Origin: Rhodospirillales bacterium
GTDB lineage: Bacteria > Pseudomonadota > Alphaproteobacteria > Acetobacterales > Acetobacteraceae
Direction of reading: 5' to 3'
Assembly: GCA_017304945.1 (NCBI GenBank)
Contig: JAFKLG010000071.1
Span: 1-64,000, forward strand
Length of the DNA: 64,000 bases
The notes beneath the pieces are model-generated. The model did not search any database and was not told the DNA's origin. It worked only from the letters and a program-made list of their open reading frames with translations. Each line of letters begins with the position of its first letter. Position 1 is the stretch's first letter. Below are positions 8,794 through 18,301 of the stretch, in pieces. The position numbers and the translations under genes are program-made.

Positions 8794-9663
8794 ATGCCGC
8801 CGCATCTCGGAATTGGCCTGATCACCTACGACCGGTGCGACGTCCTGCGGGAGACGATCGCCGAGGTCCGGCGGCTGACCCAGCATACCCGCACCAGCCT
8901 GGTCGTCGCCGATGACGGTTCGACCGACGGCACGATCGCGATGCTCGACTCGCTGGGCGTCGGCCGGGTGTCGGGGGCCAATGCCGGGGTGGCCTGGAAC
9001 AAGAACCGCGCGCTGTTCCTGCTGGCGGACGTCCTCGCCTGCGACGTGGTGGTGTTGCTGGAGGACGACACGCGCCCGACGCGGCTGGGATGGGAAGCGC
9101 CGTGGATGGAGGTCGCCACGCGGATCGGGCACGTGAACGTCGCGATGGAGCACCTGCGCGAACATTTCCTCTATGGCAGCGGCACGCCCGCCGACCCGAT
9201 CGGCTCCAGCGTCATCACCGCGCAATGCACCGCCTTCTCGCGGGAGGCGCTGCGCTGGGGCGGCTACTTCGATTCCCGCTTCCGCGGTTTCGGGCACGAG
9301 CATGTGGAGCACAGCATCCGCCTCGCGCGGCTGGGGTATGGCGGCGGCGAGGAGGAGATCGCCGGCGAACGCCGCACCGTGTTCAAGCTGATCTGGGGCG
9401 AGCTGGACTTCGCGGCGGTGCCGTCGTTCACCGATGCCGCGCAGGTGGACCAGAACCTCACCTTGGCGCAGACGCTGACCGGAGAGCAGCGGTATCGCGC
9501 CCCCTGGATCGACGATGCGGAGGCGCGTCGCTTCCGTGCCGAGATCTCGGCGGCGCTGGCGCGACATCGGGGCGGGTTCCCGCTGCATACCGGCGGCTCG
9601 GCGATCAGCCCGCCCGACGGCACGCCCCCGTGGGAGATCGCCGGCACCCGCCTGCCACGCTGA
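8794..9663 (+). CDS. Family 2 (GT-A) glycosyltransferase
   Basis: The 289-residue protein begins with the GT-A nucleotide-binding strand and DDGSTDGT motif (Asp40-Asp41). The metal-binding EDD (90-92) follows in VVLLEDDTRP, and FRGFGHEHVEH lies later, at the place of the acceptor-site region. It has no membrane segment. Donor and acceptor are unknown. It follows tadA by 41 bases and could share its transcript. The ATG at 8794 is preceded by CAGGAAC. Confidence 0.8.
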   Translation: MPPHLGIGLITYDRCDVLRETIAEVRRLTQHTRTSLVVADDGSTDGTIAMLDSLGVGRVSGANAGVAWNKNRALFLLADVLACDVVVLLEDDTRPTRLGWEAPWMEVATRIGHVNVAMEHLREHFLYGSGTPADPIGSSVITAQCTAFSREALRWGGYFDSRFRGFGHEHVEHSIRLARLGYGGGEEEIAGERRTVFKLIWGELDFAAVPSFTDAAQVDQNLTLAQTLTGEQRYRAPWIDDAEARRFRAEISAALARHRGGFPLHTGGSAISPPDGTPPWEIAGTRLPR

Positions 9664-9676
9664 CGCGGCGGCGGCG

Positions 9677-10654
<978 letters not shown>

Positions 10655-10682
10655 GGAAGGCGTTCCTCCACTCGGGTCGACG

Positions 10683-11837
10683 TCAGTGCCGCGGGACGAC
10701 GACCTTGTTCTCTCCCTCATAGGCCGGGTTCGCGACCGGCAGGAAGACCCAGCCGAACCCGTACGCTTCCGGCCGGTCGGCGACGCCGACGCGCGGCGTG
10801 ATCATGCCGAGACCCGCGAGCCCGCGATGCATGCGCCCGGCACTGCGGCACAGCCGCTCCATCGCCTCGACCAGCGGCGCATCGATCTGTTCGGGCACCA
10901 GGCCGGCCGAGAGGATCAGCAGGCCCGGATGCAATGCGTTCACCCGCCCGCGCGCCCCGGCGATCGCCGCCTGCACGGCATGCCGCAGCGACGCGGCGCT
11001 GAACGGCTTGCCGTCGGGCCAGGCGAAGCCGGGGAAGGCTACGGTCTCCACTGCCAGCAGCCGGTCCTGGGTCTGCAGCGACCATTCGCGCACCCGGGTG
11101 TCCGGCCCGGCCATCAGCAGGCCGACGCGATTTCCCGCGGCAAACAGCGTCTGCACGGTCGCGAACACCGCGAGCTCGTGCAGCCCGAACCCGGTCGCTG
11201 CTGCGAAGCCGGCCATCTGCGGAAACAGCGGATGCGCGCCCCAGACGGAGAGGAACTGGCGGAACGCCGCCACATGCACCGCCGCGACCGTGGTTTCGGT
11301 CGGTCCCAACAGCGGCGGCCGCGGCGAGGCCGCCAGCCAGGCCTGCAGATGCAGGCAGCTCCACGCCAGCGGATACCGCCGAACGCCGGTCCAATGCAGC
11401 GGCTGCGATGCCGCGGCATGCGCGGCGAAGGCGCCGCCGGTGATCTCGTCGTAGGCGGCGATCACCGCCTGCAGCAGTTCGGGGGAGACGACGACCGGAT
11501 CGCGCGACGCGGGTTGCGGTCGCAGCGGCCCCTCCTCCCGATCCACGATGGCGCGGTCGGCGAAGCGCAGGCCGGCCCGCAGCACGCCGGGGGACGGCAG
11601 CTCCGCGGCGTCGCGGGCGAGCGGCACCACATGGCCCAGCAGGCGCTCTCCCTCGGCGAGATCCGGCGTGGTGGTGACGGCGCTGCACGCGGCGCAGCGG
11701 AACGCGATACCGACCAACTGCCCCGGACGGGTGCCTTGCACCAGCACCTGGCCGCACTCGCAGGCGAGGGTATCGGGCCCGTCGCCGACCAGCACCGGGC
11801 CGGTGCCGGTCTGCAGGAAATGCGGGGCGAGGTCCAT
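10683..11837 (-). CDS. Unrecognised protein with N-terminal zinc-ribbon-like cysteines
   Basis: I do not recognise this 384-residue protein. Near its N-terminus it has a CxC-X19-CxxC arrangement (Cys26, Cys28, Cys48, Cys51) that looks like a zinc ribbon. The rest is Ala/Leu-rich and soluble-looking, with no signal peptide or membrane helix. It lies just downstream of a DUF3035 lipoprotein gene on the same strand. A TTG at 11855 lies seven bases past that gene's stop and gives six more residues; I prefer the ATG at 11837. Neither start has a strong Shine-Dalgarno sequence. It is probably a conserved family protein of unknown role. Confidence 0.6.
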   Translation of the reverse strand: MDLAPHFLQTGTGPVLVGDGPDTLACECGQVLVQGTRPGQLVGIAFRCAACSAVTTTPDLAEGERLLGHVVPLARDAAELPSPGVLRAGLRFADRAIVDREEGPLRPQPASRDPVVVSPELLQAVIAAYDEITGGAFAAHAAASQPLHWTGVRRYPLAWSCLHLQAWLAASPRPPLLGPTETTVAAVHVAAFRQFLSVWGAHPLFPQMAGFAAATGFGLHELAVFATVQTLFAAGNRVGLLMAGPDTRVREWSLQTQDRLLAVETVAFPGFAWPDGKPFSAASLRHAVQAAIAGARGRVNALHPGLLILSAGLVPEQIDAPLVEAMERLCRSAGRMHRGLAGLGMITPRVGVADRPEAYGFGWVFLPVANPAYEGENKVVVPRH

Positions 11838-11859
11838 GGGCGGCGCGCCGCTCAATGCC

Positions 11860-12438
11860 TCACCAGTTGAACAGGCTCTGGAACCAGCCCTTGCGCGTCG
11901 GCTGGATGATCGGCGTCTCGCCGTTCTCCTGCGTGTCGCCCAGCGCCGCGTTGGTGCGGATGCGCTGCGACTCCTTGGTCGGATCGACCAGCACCGCCGT
12001 CGTGTCCTTCGGCTTGCGCCAGAACAGCAGCCGGTTCACGAAGCTTGGATCCCCGGAATCCATGCTCGCGTCCTGGTTCACCTCCCGCCTGATGTCGTTC
12101 GACACCGGCGGTCCGGCCTGCTCCAGCAGCACCTGATCGCCCGGCGAGGCCGAACTCTGCGGGCCGCCCAGCGCCACCTGCGGCACCAGCGTCTCCTCCG
12201 CCTGGCGACGCATCGACTGCTCCTGCGGCCGCGGCGCGCCAGGGCGGGGCGGCCGCAGCGTGTAATCCGGCGGCATCGAGAGCGGCGCGCGCGTGGTGAC
12301 CGTGAACTCGTCCGGCGCATCGCGCGTCATGCCGAAGGTGCGGGTCAGGCTGCCGCTGTCGCAGCCGGCCAGCAGCATGGCGCAGGCGCCCAGTGCGGCC
12401 GCCGCGGCGGTACGTTGACGAAATCCGGAGCAGATCAT
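11860..12438 (-). CDS. DUF3035-type lipoprotein
   Basis: The 192-residue protein has a lipoprotein signal: a short basic start, a hydrophobic stretch and the lipobox LLAGC with the lipidated cysteine near residue 25. The mature part is Pro-, Arg- and Gln-rich, with PDEFTVTTRAPLSMPPDYTLRPP, a segment typical of the alphaproteobacterial DUF3035 family, and ends KGWFQSLFNW. Function is unknown. In other alphaproteobacteria it often follows lspA, which is not in this window. The ATG at 12438 begins directly before the signal peptide. Confidence 0.75.
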   Translation of the reverse strand: MICSGFRQRTAAAAALGACAMLLAGCDSGSLTRTFGMTRDAPDEFTVTTRAPLSMPPDYTLRPPRPGAPRPQEQSMRRQAEETLVPQVALGGPQSSASPGDQVLLEQAGPPVSNDIRREVNQDASMDSGDPSFVNRLLFWRKPKDTTAVLVDPTKESQRIRTNAALGDTQENGETPIIQPTRKGWFQSLFNW

Positions 12439-12622
12439 GGGCCTGTTCCTTAGCCGCGCAACCACGCGAGCCGCAAGGGCAGGCGCGCCGCAACGCCCGA
12501 TGAATCTCGCGGCGCGCAACCGCGGCCGCCCGTTCGCCTGGTTCGCGCGGCAATCCGCCGGCTCGCCCCGACGGCACCCCGCGGCGCCGGAGCGCCACCA
12601 GCGGCAACGGCGACGGCCGGAC

Positions 12623-13237
12623 TCATGCCAGCGCGGCCGCCACGGCGGTGCGCAGCGCCGGTAGTACCTCGGCCGCGAACCAGGGATGACGCCGCATCCA
12701 GCCGACCACGCGCCAGGACGGATGCGGCAGCGGGAACCCGACCGGCAGGGCGGCGGCGAACGAGCGCACCCGCTCCGTCATCGGCCCGGGCCCGAACGCC
12801 GCCCGCTGCGCATGCTGGCCGACCAGCAGCGTGAGCCGGGTCGCCGGCATGCGGGCGCGCAGCCGGGCGTGCCAGAGCGGGGCGCATTCCGGCCGCGGCG
12901 GCGCATCCCCGCCGGTCGGCAGGCGGCCCGGATAGCACAGCCCCATCGGCAGCAGGGCGACCCGCGCCGCGTCGTAGAACGTCGCCGGATCGAGCGCCGT
13001 CCAGGCCCGCAGGCGCTCGCCCGAGGGATCGTCCCACGGCACGCCGCTCGCGTGGACCGCGGACCCCGGCGCCTGGCCGATGATCAGCAGCCGCGCCGTG
13101 GCGGAGACCTGCAGCACCGGGCGCGGTCCGAACGGAAGCTCTGCCGCACAGACGGTGCAGGCCCGCGCCGCCGCCGCGACCGCATCGAGCGTGTCGGCCG
13201 CCGCCTCCGCGCCCGAGGGACAGGCGCGCCGGTTCAG
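12623..13237 (-). CDS. Uracil-DNA glycosylase family protein with no standard start codon
   Basis: The roughly 204-residue product has an N-terminal ACTVC, then LLIIGQAPGSAVH (glycosylase motif 1, 'GQxPG'), VPWDDPSGERLR, LLPMGLCYPG and PHPSWRVVGW with an HPS motif near the C-terminus. This is the pattern of cysteine-containing uracil-DNA-glycosylase relatives that remove uracil from DNA. Between the end of cysNC and the first conserved motif there is no ATG, GTG or TTG in frame. The only candidate is CTG at 13237, which overlaps the cysNC TGA by two bases. The start is therefore uncertain, and coupling to cysNC translation is likely. Confidence 0.7.
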   Translation of the reverse strand: MNRRACPSGAEAAADTLDAVAAAARACTVCAAELPFGPRPVLQVSATARLLIIGQAPGSAVHASGVPWDDPSGERLRAWTALDPATFYDAARVALLPMGLCYPGRLPTGGDAPPRPECAPLWHARLRARMPATRLTLLVGQHAQRAAFGPGPMTERVRSFAAALPVGFPLPHPSWRVVGWMRRHPWFAAEVLPALRTAVAAALA

Positions 13238-15075
13238 ACGATCAGCCCCCGCTCCCGCAGCGCCTGCACCACCTGTTCGGCGAGGGCATCCGGCGCGGCG
13301 GCCAGCGTCTGCAGCCGGATCTCGGGGTTCTCCGGCGGCTCGTAAGGCGCGTCCACCCCGGTGAAGTTGCGGATCTGCCCCGCATCCGCCTTGCGATACA
13401 GCCCCTTCGGGTCGCGCCGCCGGCATTCGGCCACCGGCGTGTCGACGAAGATCTCCAGGAACTCTCCCGCCTCCACGCTGTCGCGCGCCAGCATCCGCTC
13501 CGTCCGATACGGCGAGATGAACGACACCAGCACGATCAGGCCCGCCTCGACGAACAGCTTCGAGACTTCCGCCACCCGGCGGATGTTCTCCACCCGGTCG
13601 GCCTCCGAGAACCCCAGGTCCTTGTTCAGGCCGTGCCGCACGTTGTCGCCGTCCAGGATCATCGTATGACGGCCCATCGCGTGCAGCCGCTTCTCCACCA
13701 GGTTCGCGATCGTCGACTTGCCCGCCCCGGACAGGCCGGTGAACCACAGCACCGCCGGGCGCTGCCCCATCAGCGCGCCGCGCGCCGCCTTGTCGACGTC
13801 CAGCCGCTGCCAGTGCACCTCGTTGCGCGCCGCCCCCAGCGCGGTCACCAGCCCCGCCCCCACCGTGCCGCGCGTCAGCCGGTCCACCAGGATGAACCCG
13901 CCCAGCGTCCGGCTCTCCGCATAGGTCTCGCAAACCACCGGATGCGACAGCGAGATCGACACCCGGCCGATCTCGTTCAGCGCCAGCTCGCGCACCGGCG
14001 TCTCCGTCAGGCTGTCCACGTCCAGCCGCGTCGTGATCTCCGTCACCGTCCCGATCACCGACCGCGTGCCCAGCAGGAAGTGGTAGGCGCGGCCGCGGAA
14101 CAGCGGCGTCTCGTCCATCCACACCACCCAGGCGTCCACGCTCTCCGCCCGCTTCGGCAGCGGCGCCGCGGCCAGCACGTCCCCGCGCGAGACGTCGATC
14201 TCCCGGTCCAGCACCAGCGTCACCGGATCGCCGCAGCCCGCCTCCGCGCGGTCCCCGTCCATCGAGACGATGCGCGTCACCCGCGCCTCCAGCCCCGAGG
14301 CGCTGTTGGCGATCAGGTCTCCCGGCCGCAGCCGGCCACCGGCTAGCGTGCCCGCATAGCCGCGGAACACGTGGTCCGGCCGGTTCACCCATTGCACCGG
14401 CATGCGGAACGCCGGCGGCACCGCCGGGCGCGGCTCCGCCTCCTCCAGCGCCGCCAGCACCGACGGACCCGCATACCAAGGCATGCGCGCACTCGGGCCG
14501 GTCACGTTGTCCCCGTCCCGCGCCACCACCGGGATCGCGGTCAGCCGCACCTCGCCCAGCCGGTCCAGCAGCGCCGTGAACGCCGCCGTGATCTCCTCGA
14601 ATACGGCAGGGTCGAACCCCACCAGGTCCATCTTGTTCACCGCCAGCACGATGTCGCGGATGCCGAGCAGGGAGGCGATCGCGGCGTGCCGGCGGGTCTG
14701 CGCCAGCAGGCCCTTGCGCGCATCCACCAGCAGCACCGCGAGGTCCGAGGTCGAGGCCCCGGTCACCATGTTCCGCGTGTATTGCTGGTGCCCCGGCGCG
14801 TCGGCCAGGATGAACCGCCGCCGCGGCGTCTCGAAGTAGCGGTAGGCCACGTCGATCGTGACCCCCTGCTCGCGTTCGGCGGCGAGCCCGTCCACCAGCA
14901 GCGCGTAGTCGAGCTGGCCCTCGCCCACCGTGCCCCAGCGGCGCGAGTCACGCTCAAGCCCGGCCAGCACGTCCTCCGGCACCGCACCGCATTCCGCCAG
15001 CAGCCGTCCCAGCAGCGTGGACTTGCCGTCGTCGACGCTGCCGCAGGTCAGCACCCGCAGGAGGGAGTCGGGCAT
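13234..15075 (-). CDS. cysNC: Bifunctional sulfate adenylyltransferase subunit 1 / adenylylsulfate kinase
   Basis: The 613-residue fusion first has the CysN GTPase: P-loop GSVDDGKST (residues 12-20), DAPGHQQYTRNM (G3) and NKMD (G4). A C-terminal APS kinase follows, with P-loop GLSGAGKST near residue 448 and DGDNVRHGLN. With CysD it makes adenylylsulfate from sulfate and ATP, driven by GTP, then phosphorylates it to PAPS. The ATG at 15075 shares one base with the cysD stop (TGATG), so the two are translationally coupled. This fused form is common in proteobacteria. Confidence 0.95.
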   Translation of the reverse strand: MPDSLLRVLTCGSVDDGKSTLLGRLLAECGAVPEDVLAGLERDSRRWGTVGEGQLDYALLVDGLAAEREQGVTIDVAYRYFETPRRRFILADAPGHQQYTRNMVTGASTSDLAVLLVDARKGLLAQTRRHAAIASLLGIRDIVLAVNKMDLVGFDPAVFEEITAAFTALLDRLGEVRLTAIPVVARDGDNVTGPSARMPWYAGPSVLAALEEAEPRPAVPPAFRMPVQWVNRPDHVFRGYAGTLAGGRLRPGDLIANSASGLEARVTRIVSMDGDRAEAGCGDPVTLVLDREIDVSRGDVLAAAPLPKRAESVDAWVVWMDETPLFRGRAYHFLLGTRSVIGTVTEITTRLDVDSLTETPVRELALNEIGRVSISLSHPVVCETYAESRTLGGFILVDRLTRGTVGAGLVTALGAARNEVHWQRLDVDKAARGALMGQRPAVLWFTGLSGAGKSTIANLVEKRLHAMGRHTMILDGDNVRHGLNKDLGFSEADRVENIRRVAEVSKLFVEAGLIVLVSFISPYRTERMLARDSVEAGEFLEIFVDTPVAECRRRDPKGLYRKADAGQIRNFTGVDAPYEPPENPEIRLQTLAAAPDALAEQVVQALRERGLIV

Positions 15076-15977
15076 CAGAAATATCCCTCGCGCTTCTTGC
15101 GTTCCATCGACGCGTCCTCGTCCCGGTCGATCAGCCGGCCGGCGCGCTCCGACTGCCGGGTCGCGCGCATCTCGGCCAGCAACGCGTCGAGCGTCGTGGC
15201 GTCCGACTCCACCGCCGCCGACAGCGGGTAGCAGCCCAGCGACCGGAACCGCACCTGCCGCATCACCGGCGCCTCGCCGGGTTCGAAGCGCATGCGCTCG
15301 TCGTCGACCACGATGATCTGCCCGTCGCGCATCACCGTCGGGCGTTCGGCCGCGAAATACAGCGGCACCACGTCGATGCCTTCCGCCGCGATGTAGGTCC
15401 ACACGTCCAGTTCGGTCCAGTTGGACAGCGGGAATACCCGCAGCGTCTCACCCGGCGCGAGCATGCCGTTGTAGAGCGTCCACAACTCCGGCCGCTGCCG
15501 CTTCGGCTCCCAGGAATGGCCGGGCCCGCGCACCGAGAACACCCGCTCCTTCGCGCGCGAGCGTTCCTCGTCACGCCGCGCGCCGCCGATCGCCGCGTCG
15601 TACTTGCCCTCCGTCAAGACCTGCTTGAGCGTGTCCGTCTTCATCACCTGCGTGTAGGTGCTGCCGTGGTCGAACGGGTTGATGCCCTGCCGCAGCCCTT
15701 CCTGGTTCGTGTGCACACGCAGGTCGAGCCCGAACCGCGCCGCCGTCGCGTCCCGGAACGTGATCATGTCCCGGAACTTCCAGGTCGTGTCGACATGCAC
15801 CAGGGGAAACGGCAGACGCCCGGGGAAGAACGCCTTGCGCGCCAGATGCAGCAGAACCGACGAATCCTTGCCGATCGAATACAGCATCACCGGACGCGCC
15901 GACTGCGCCGCAACCTCACGCAGGATCTGGATGCTCTCCGCCTCGAGCGCACGCAAATGCGCAGGACGATCGTCCAT
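15075..15977 (-). CDS. cysD: Sulfate adenylyltransferase subunit 2
   Basis: The 300-residue PP-loop ATP pyrophosphatase has [14 protein letters not shown] near residue 35, [16 protein letters not shown] and a C-terminal YF-end ([10 protein letters not shown]) typical of CysD. It catalyses ATP sulfurylation with the CysN part of CysNC. The ATG at 15977 has GGAGAG seven bases upstream. The gene heads the cysD-cysNC transcript; no cysH, cysI or sulfate transporter is in the window. Confidence 0.95.
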   Translation of the reverse strand: MDDRPAHLRALEAESIQILREVAAQSARPVMLYSIGKDSSVLLHLARKAFFPGRLPFPLVHVDTTWKFRDMITFRDATAARFGLDLRVHTNQEGLRQGINPFDHGSTYTQVMKTDTLKQVLTEGKYDAAIGGARRDEERSRAKERVFSVRGPGHSWEPKRQRPELWTLYNGMLAPGETLRVFPLSNWTELDVWTYIAAEGIDVVPLYFAAERPTVMRDGQIIVVDDERMRFEPGEAPVMRQVRFRSLGCYPLSAAVESDATTLDALLAEMRATRQSERAGRLIDRDEDASMERKKREGYF

Positions 15978-16141
15978 GCCGATTCTCTCCGTCGGGGCGG
16001 TCGCATGCCGCCAGGCCGCCACGGCCTGACGCCGCGCGCGGCTGTGTGGCATCGAGCGCGACAGACCGCAAAGCTGAATTGAACGCGTCTGCGTTACCCG
16101 AGGGACACGTCACGTCCCGGCGGCGATACGCGGCAGCGAGG

Positions 16142-18229
16142 TCACTCCGCCGCGTTGTGCGTCGCGGGGGCATGCCGCCGTTCCCGCTCGCGGGCGGTCT
16201 CCGGGACACCGGCGCGGCGGAGCCCTTCGACGTAATGCTCCCGGTCGCTGGCCCGTTCCAGCGGCGTGGTGGCGATGAAGCGGGCCACGGTGAAGCCCGG
16301 TTCCACGCGTTCCAACCGGCGCAGCACGTCCCGCGCCTCCTCATGCCGCCCGAGATGGCCGAGGGCGGCCAGGTACGGCTTGTAGGTGGCCGAGAAGCCG
16401 GGGTTCATCTGGGACACGGCGCGGCCGGCACTGGCGGCGGCCTCGTGCTCGCGCTTCAGCAGGTGGATCAGCACGAAGAACCCGTCGAAGAAGAACGCGT
16501 GCGGGTCGAGCGGCGAGAGCCGGCGGTAGCGGTTGGCCCGACGCTCCGCCTCGGTGAGGTCGCCCATATAGGCGAAGGCGATGGCGGACAGCGCCCAGGC
16601 CATCGGCAGGTTCGGGTTGAGCGACAGCGCGCGGTCGTGCAGCGAGACCGCCTCGCGCAGCCGGCGGTTCATGAAGGCCCGGACATGGCCGGCGATGGTC
16701 AGGGCGCGCGCATCGTACGGATCGAGCACGATCGCCCGTTCGGCGAGGTCGCCCGCCAGTTCCATCGCGGCGCGCGGATCGTCCGCCCAATCCTGGCCGA
16801 CCAGGAACATCTGCCAATAGGCATACCAGGCGAAGGCCGTGGCGTCCTCGGGCTCGAGCGCCACGGCGCGTTCCAGATACTCGCCCGCCTGCATGAACGG
16901 CCCGCGCTCGAGCCGGCCGATCAGCGGGATGGCGCGCAGCACGAGGTCGTAGGCGGTCGCGTCGGTGGCCGGGCGGCGCGCGATGCGGCTGGCCTCGATG
17001 CGCAGGATCTCGGGGTCGATCTGCGCCACCACCTCGGCCGCGATCTCGTCCTGCAGGCTGAGCAGGTCGTTGGACTGGCGGTCGAAGCGCCGCGCCCAGA
17101 CCACCTGGTTGCCGTCCTGCAGGTCGAGCAGGCGGACCGTGATGCGCAACCGCGCGCCGACCCGCTGGATGGTGCCGTCGAGCAGCAGGTCGAGGCCGAA
17201 CGCGTCGCGGATCGCCGCCTCGTCGCGGTGGTCGCCGGCAAACCGGGCGAGCGAGTTGGAGGAGACGACGAACATCCAGCGGAACCGCGCCAGCGCGGTG
17301 GTGATCTCCTCGGCGAGGCCGGGGGCGAGATGCGCCTCCTCCTCGGTCGTGCCGATCAACTGCATGGGCAGCACGCCCACGCGCGCGCCGCTCCGCGCCC
17401 GATGCTCCTTGCGGGGTTCGGGACGCGGCGGCACGTCGGCGGCCGGAGGTTCGGCCTCCGACCGGGGGACGGAGCGGCCACGGATCGCCTGCAGCGCCGC
17501 CTGGGTCTCCGGGGAGGGCGCCACGTCCAGCATGTCGTCCAGCGCGGCGCGGCAACGCTCATAGGCCTCGATCGCCATGCCGTGTTCGCCGCGGGCGGCA
17601 TGGGCGCGCATCAGCGCCCGCCAGGCCCCCTCATGCGCGCGGTCGATCTGCAGCATGCGCTGCGCCGCCTGGATGGCCGCGTCCGGGTCGGTGTCCTGGC
17701 GCAGCAGCGACTCGGCGACGGTCCGGGCGCGGTCACGCACCCGCTCCCGCTCGCCGGCGAGCCAGGCATCGAAGGCCGGGTCGACGCCGTCCAGATCCTC
17801 GAGCAGGTCGCCGTCGAGCAGCGCCAGGGAGGCCGGGTGCTCGCTGGACGCCTGCATCACCTCGTCGACGTCCAGCCAGACCGTGCCGGGGCGGAGCGAG
17901 AGGTGGTCGCGCGTCACGTGCAGCACCTCGACGCCCACCGGACTGAGGGCATCGAGCAGGCGATGGATTTCCTGGCGGAGGGAGGCGCGGGCCTGCTCCT
18001 CGAGCCGGCGGCTCCAGAGCAGTTCGGCGAGTCGGCCACGCAGGACGGGCCGCGGCCGCGAGAGCGCCACGATCGCGAGGAGGGCGCGAGTCTTGCGGCC
18101 TGACGGGAGCACGCGTTGGCTCGCCACCGTCCAGGCGTCCATTTGCCCAATCAATCGAAGCCGTATCACCGGCTGCGCCGCCTGGAGTGGCGCCAAGTGG
18201 CTCGCCGATCGCTGATGGGTCCCTGCCAT
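16142..18229 (-). CDS. BTAD-domain transcriptional activator with C-terminal TPR region
   Basis: The roughly 695-residue protein starts with a winged-helix-like segment (VIRLRLIGQMDAW, then RKTRALLAIVALS and LAELLW, residues about 20-90). A bacterial transcriptional activation (BTAD) helical domain follows (about 110-260). The middle part has the VGVLPM--IG---E--LA-GLAEEI pattern of the TolB/adenylate-cyclase-associated domain, and TPR-like helices run to the end. Such proteins are SARP/AfsR-like regulators. It lies between gshA and cysD, all on the minus strand, so control of sulfur or thiol metabolism is a reasonable guess but unproven. A GTG at 18280 would add 17 residues; I chose the ATG at 18229. 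Confidence 0.75.
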   Translation of the reverse strand: MAGTHQRSASHLAPLQAAQPVIRLRLIGQMDAWTVASQRVLPSGRKTRALLAIVALSRPRPVLRGRLAELLWSRRLEEQARASLRQEIHRLLDALSPVGVEVLHVTRDHLSLRPGTVWLDVDEVMQASSEHPASLALLDGDLLEDLDGVDPAFDAWLAGERERVRDRARTVAESLLRQDTDPDAAIQAAQRMLQIDRAHEGAWRALMRAHAARGEHGMAIEAYERCRAALDDMLDVAPSPETQAALQAIRGRSVPRSEAEPPAADVPPRPEPRKEHRARSGARVGVLPMQLIGTTEEEAHLAPGLAEEITTALARFRWMFVVSSNSLARFAGDHRDEAAIRDAFGLDLLLDGTIQRVGARLRITVRLLDLQDGNQVVWARRFDRQSNDLLSLQDEIAAEVVAQIDPEILRIEASRIARRPATDATAYDLVLRAIPLIGRLERGPFMQAGEYLERAVALEPEDATAFAWYAYWQMFLVGQDWADDPRAAMELAGDLAERAIVLDPYDARALTIAGHVRAFMNRRLREAVSLHDRALSLNPNLPMAWALSAIAFAYMGDLTEAERRANRYRRLSPLDPHAFFFDGFFVLIHLLKREHEAAASAGRAVSQMNPGFSATYKPYLAALGHLGRHEEARDVLRRLERVEPGFTVARFIATTPLERASDREHYVEGLRRAGVPETARERERRHAPATHNAAE

Positions 18230-18301
18230 TCGCCGAACCGTGACGTTGAATACTGTTTCTAAGCCGTCAACCTCATTCACGCCAACTGCAAAGGATCATG
18301 T

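Noticed and set aside
16046..18103. Plus-strand open frame of 685 codons opposite the BTAD regulator
   Set aside because: Composition is Arg/Gly/His/Ala-rich with no domain; the minus strand encodes a clear winged-helix, BTAD and TPR protein.
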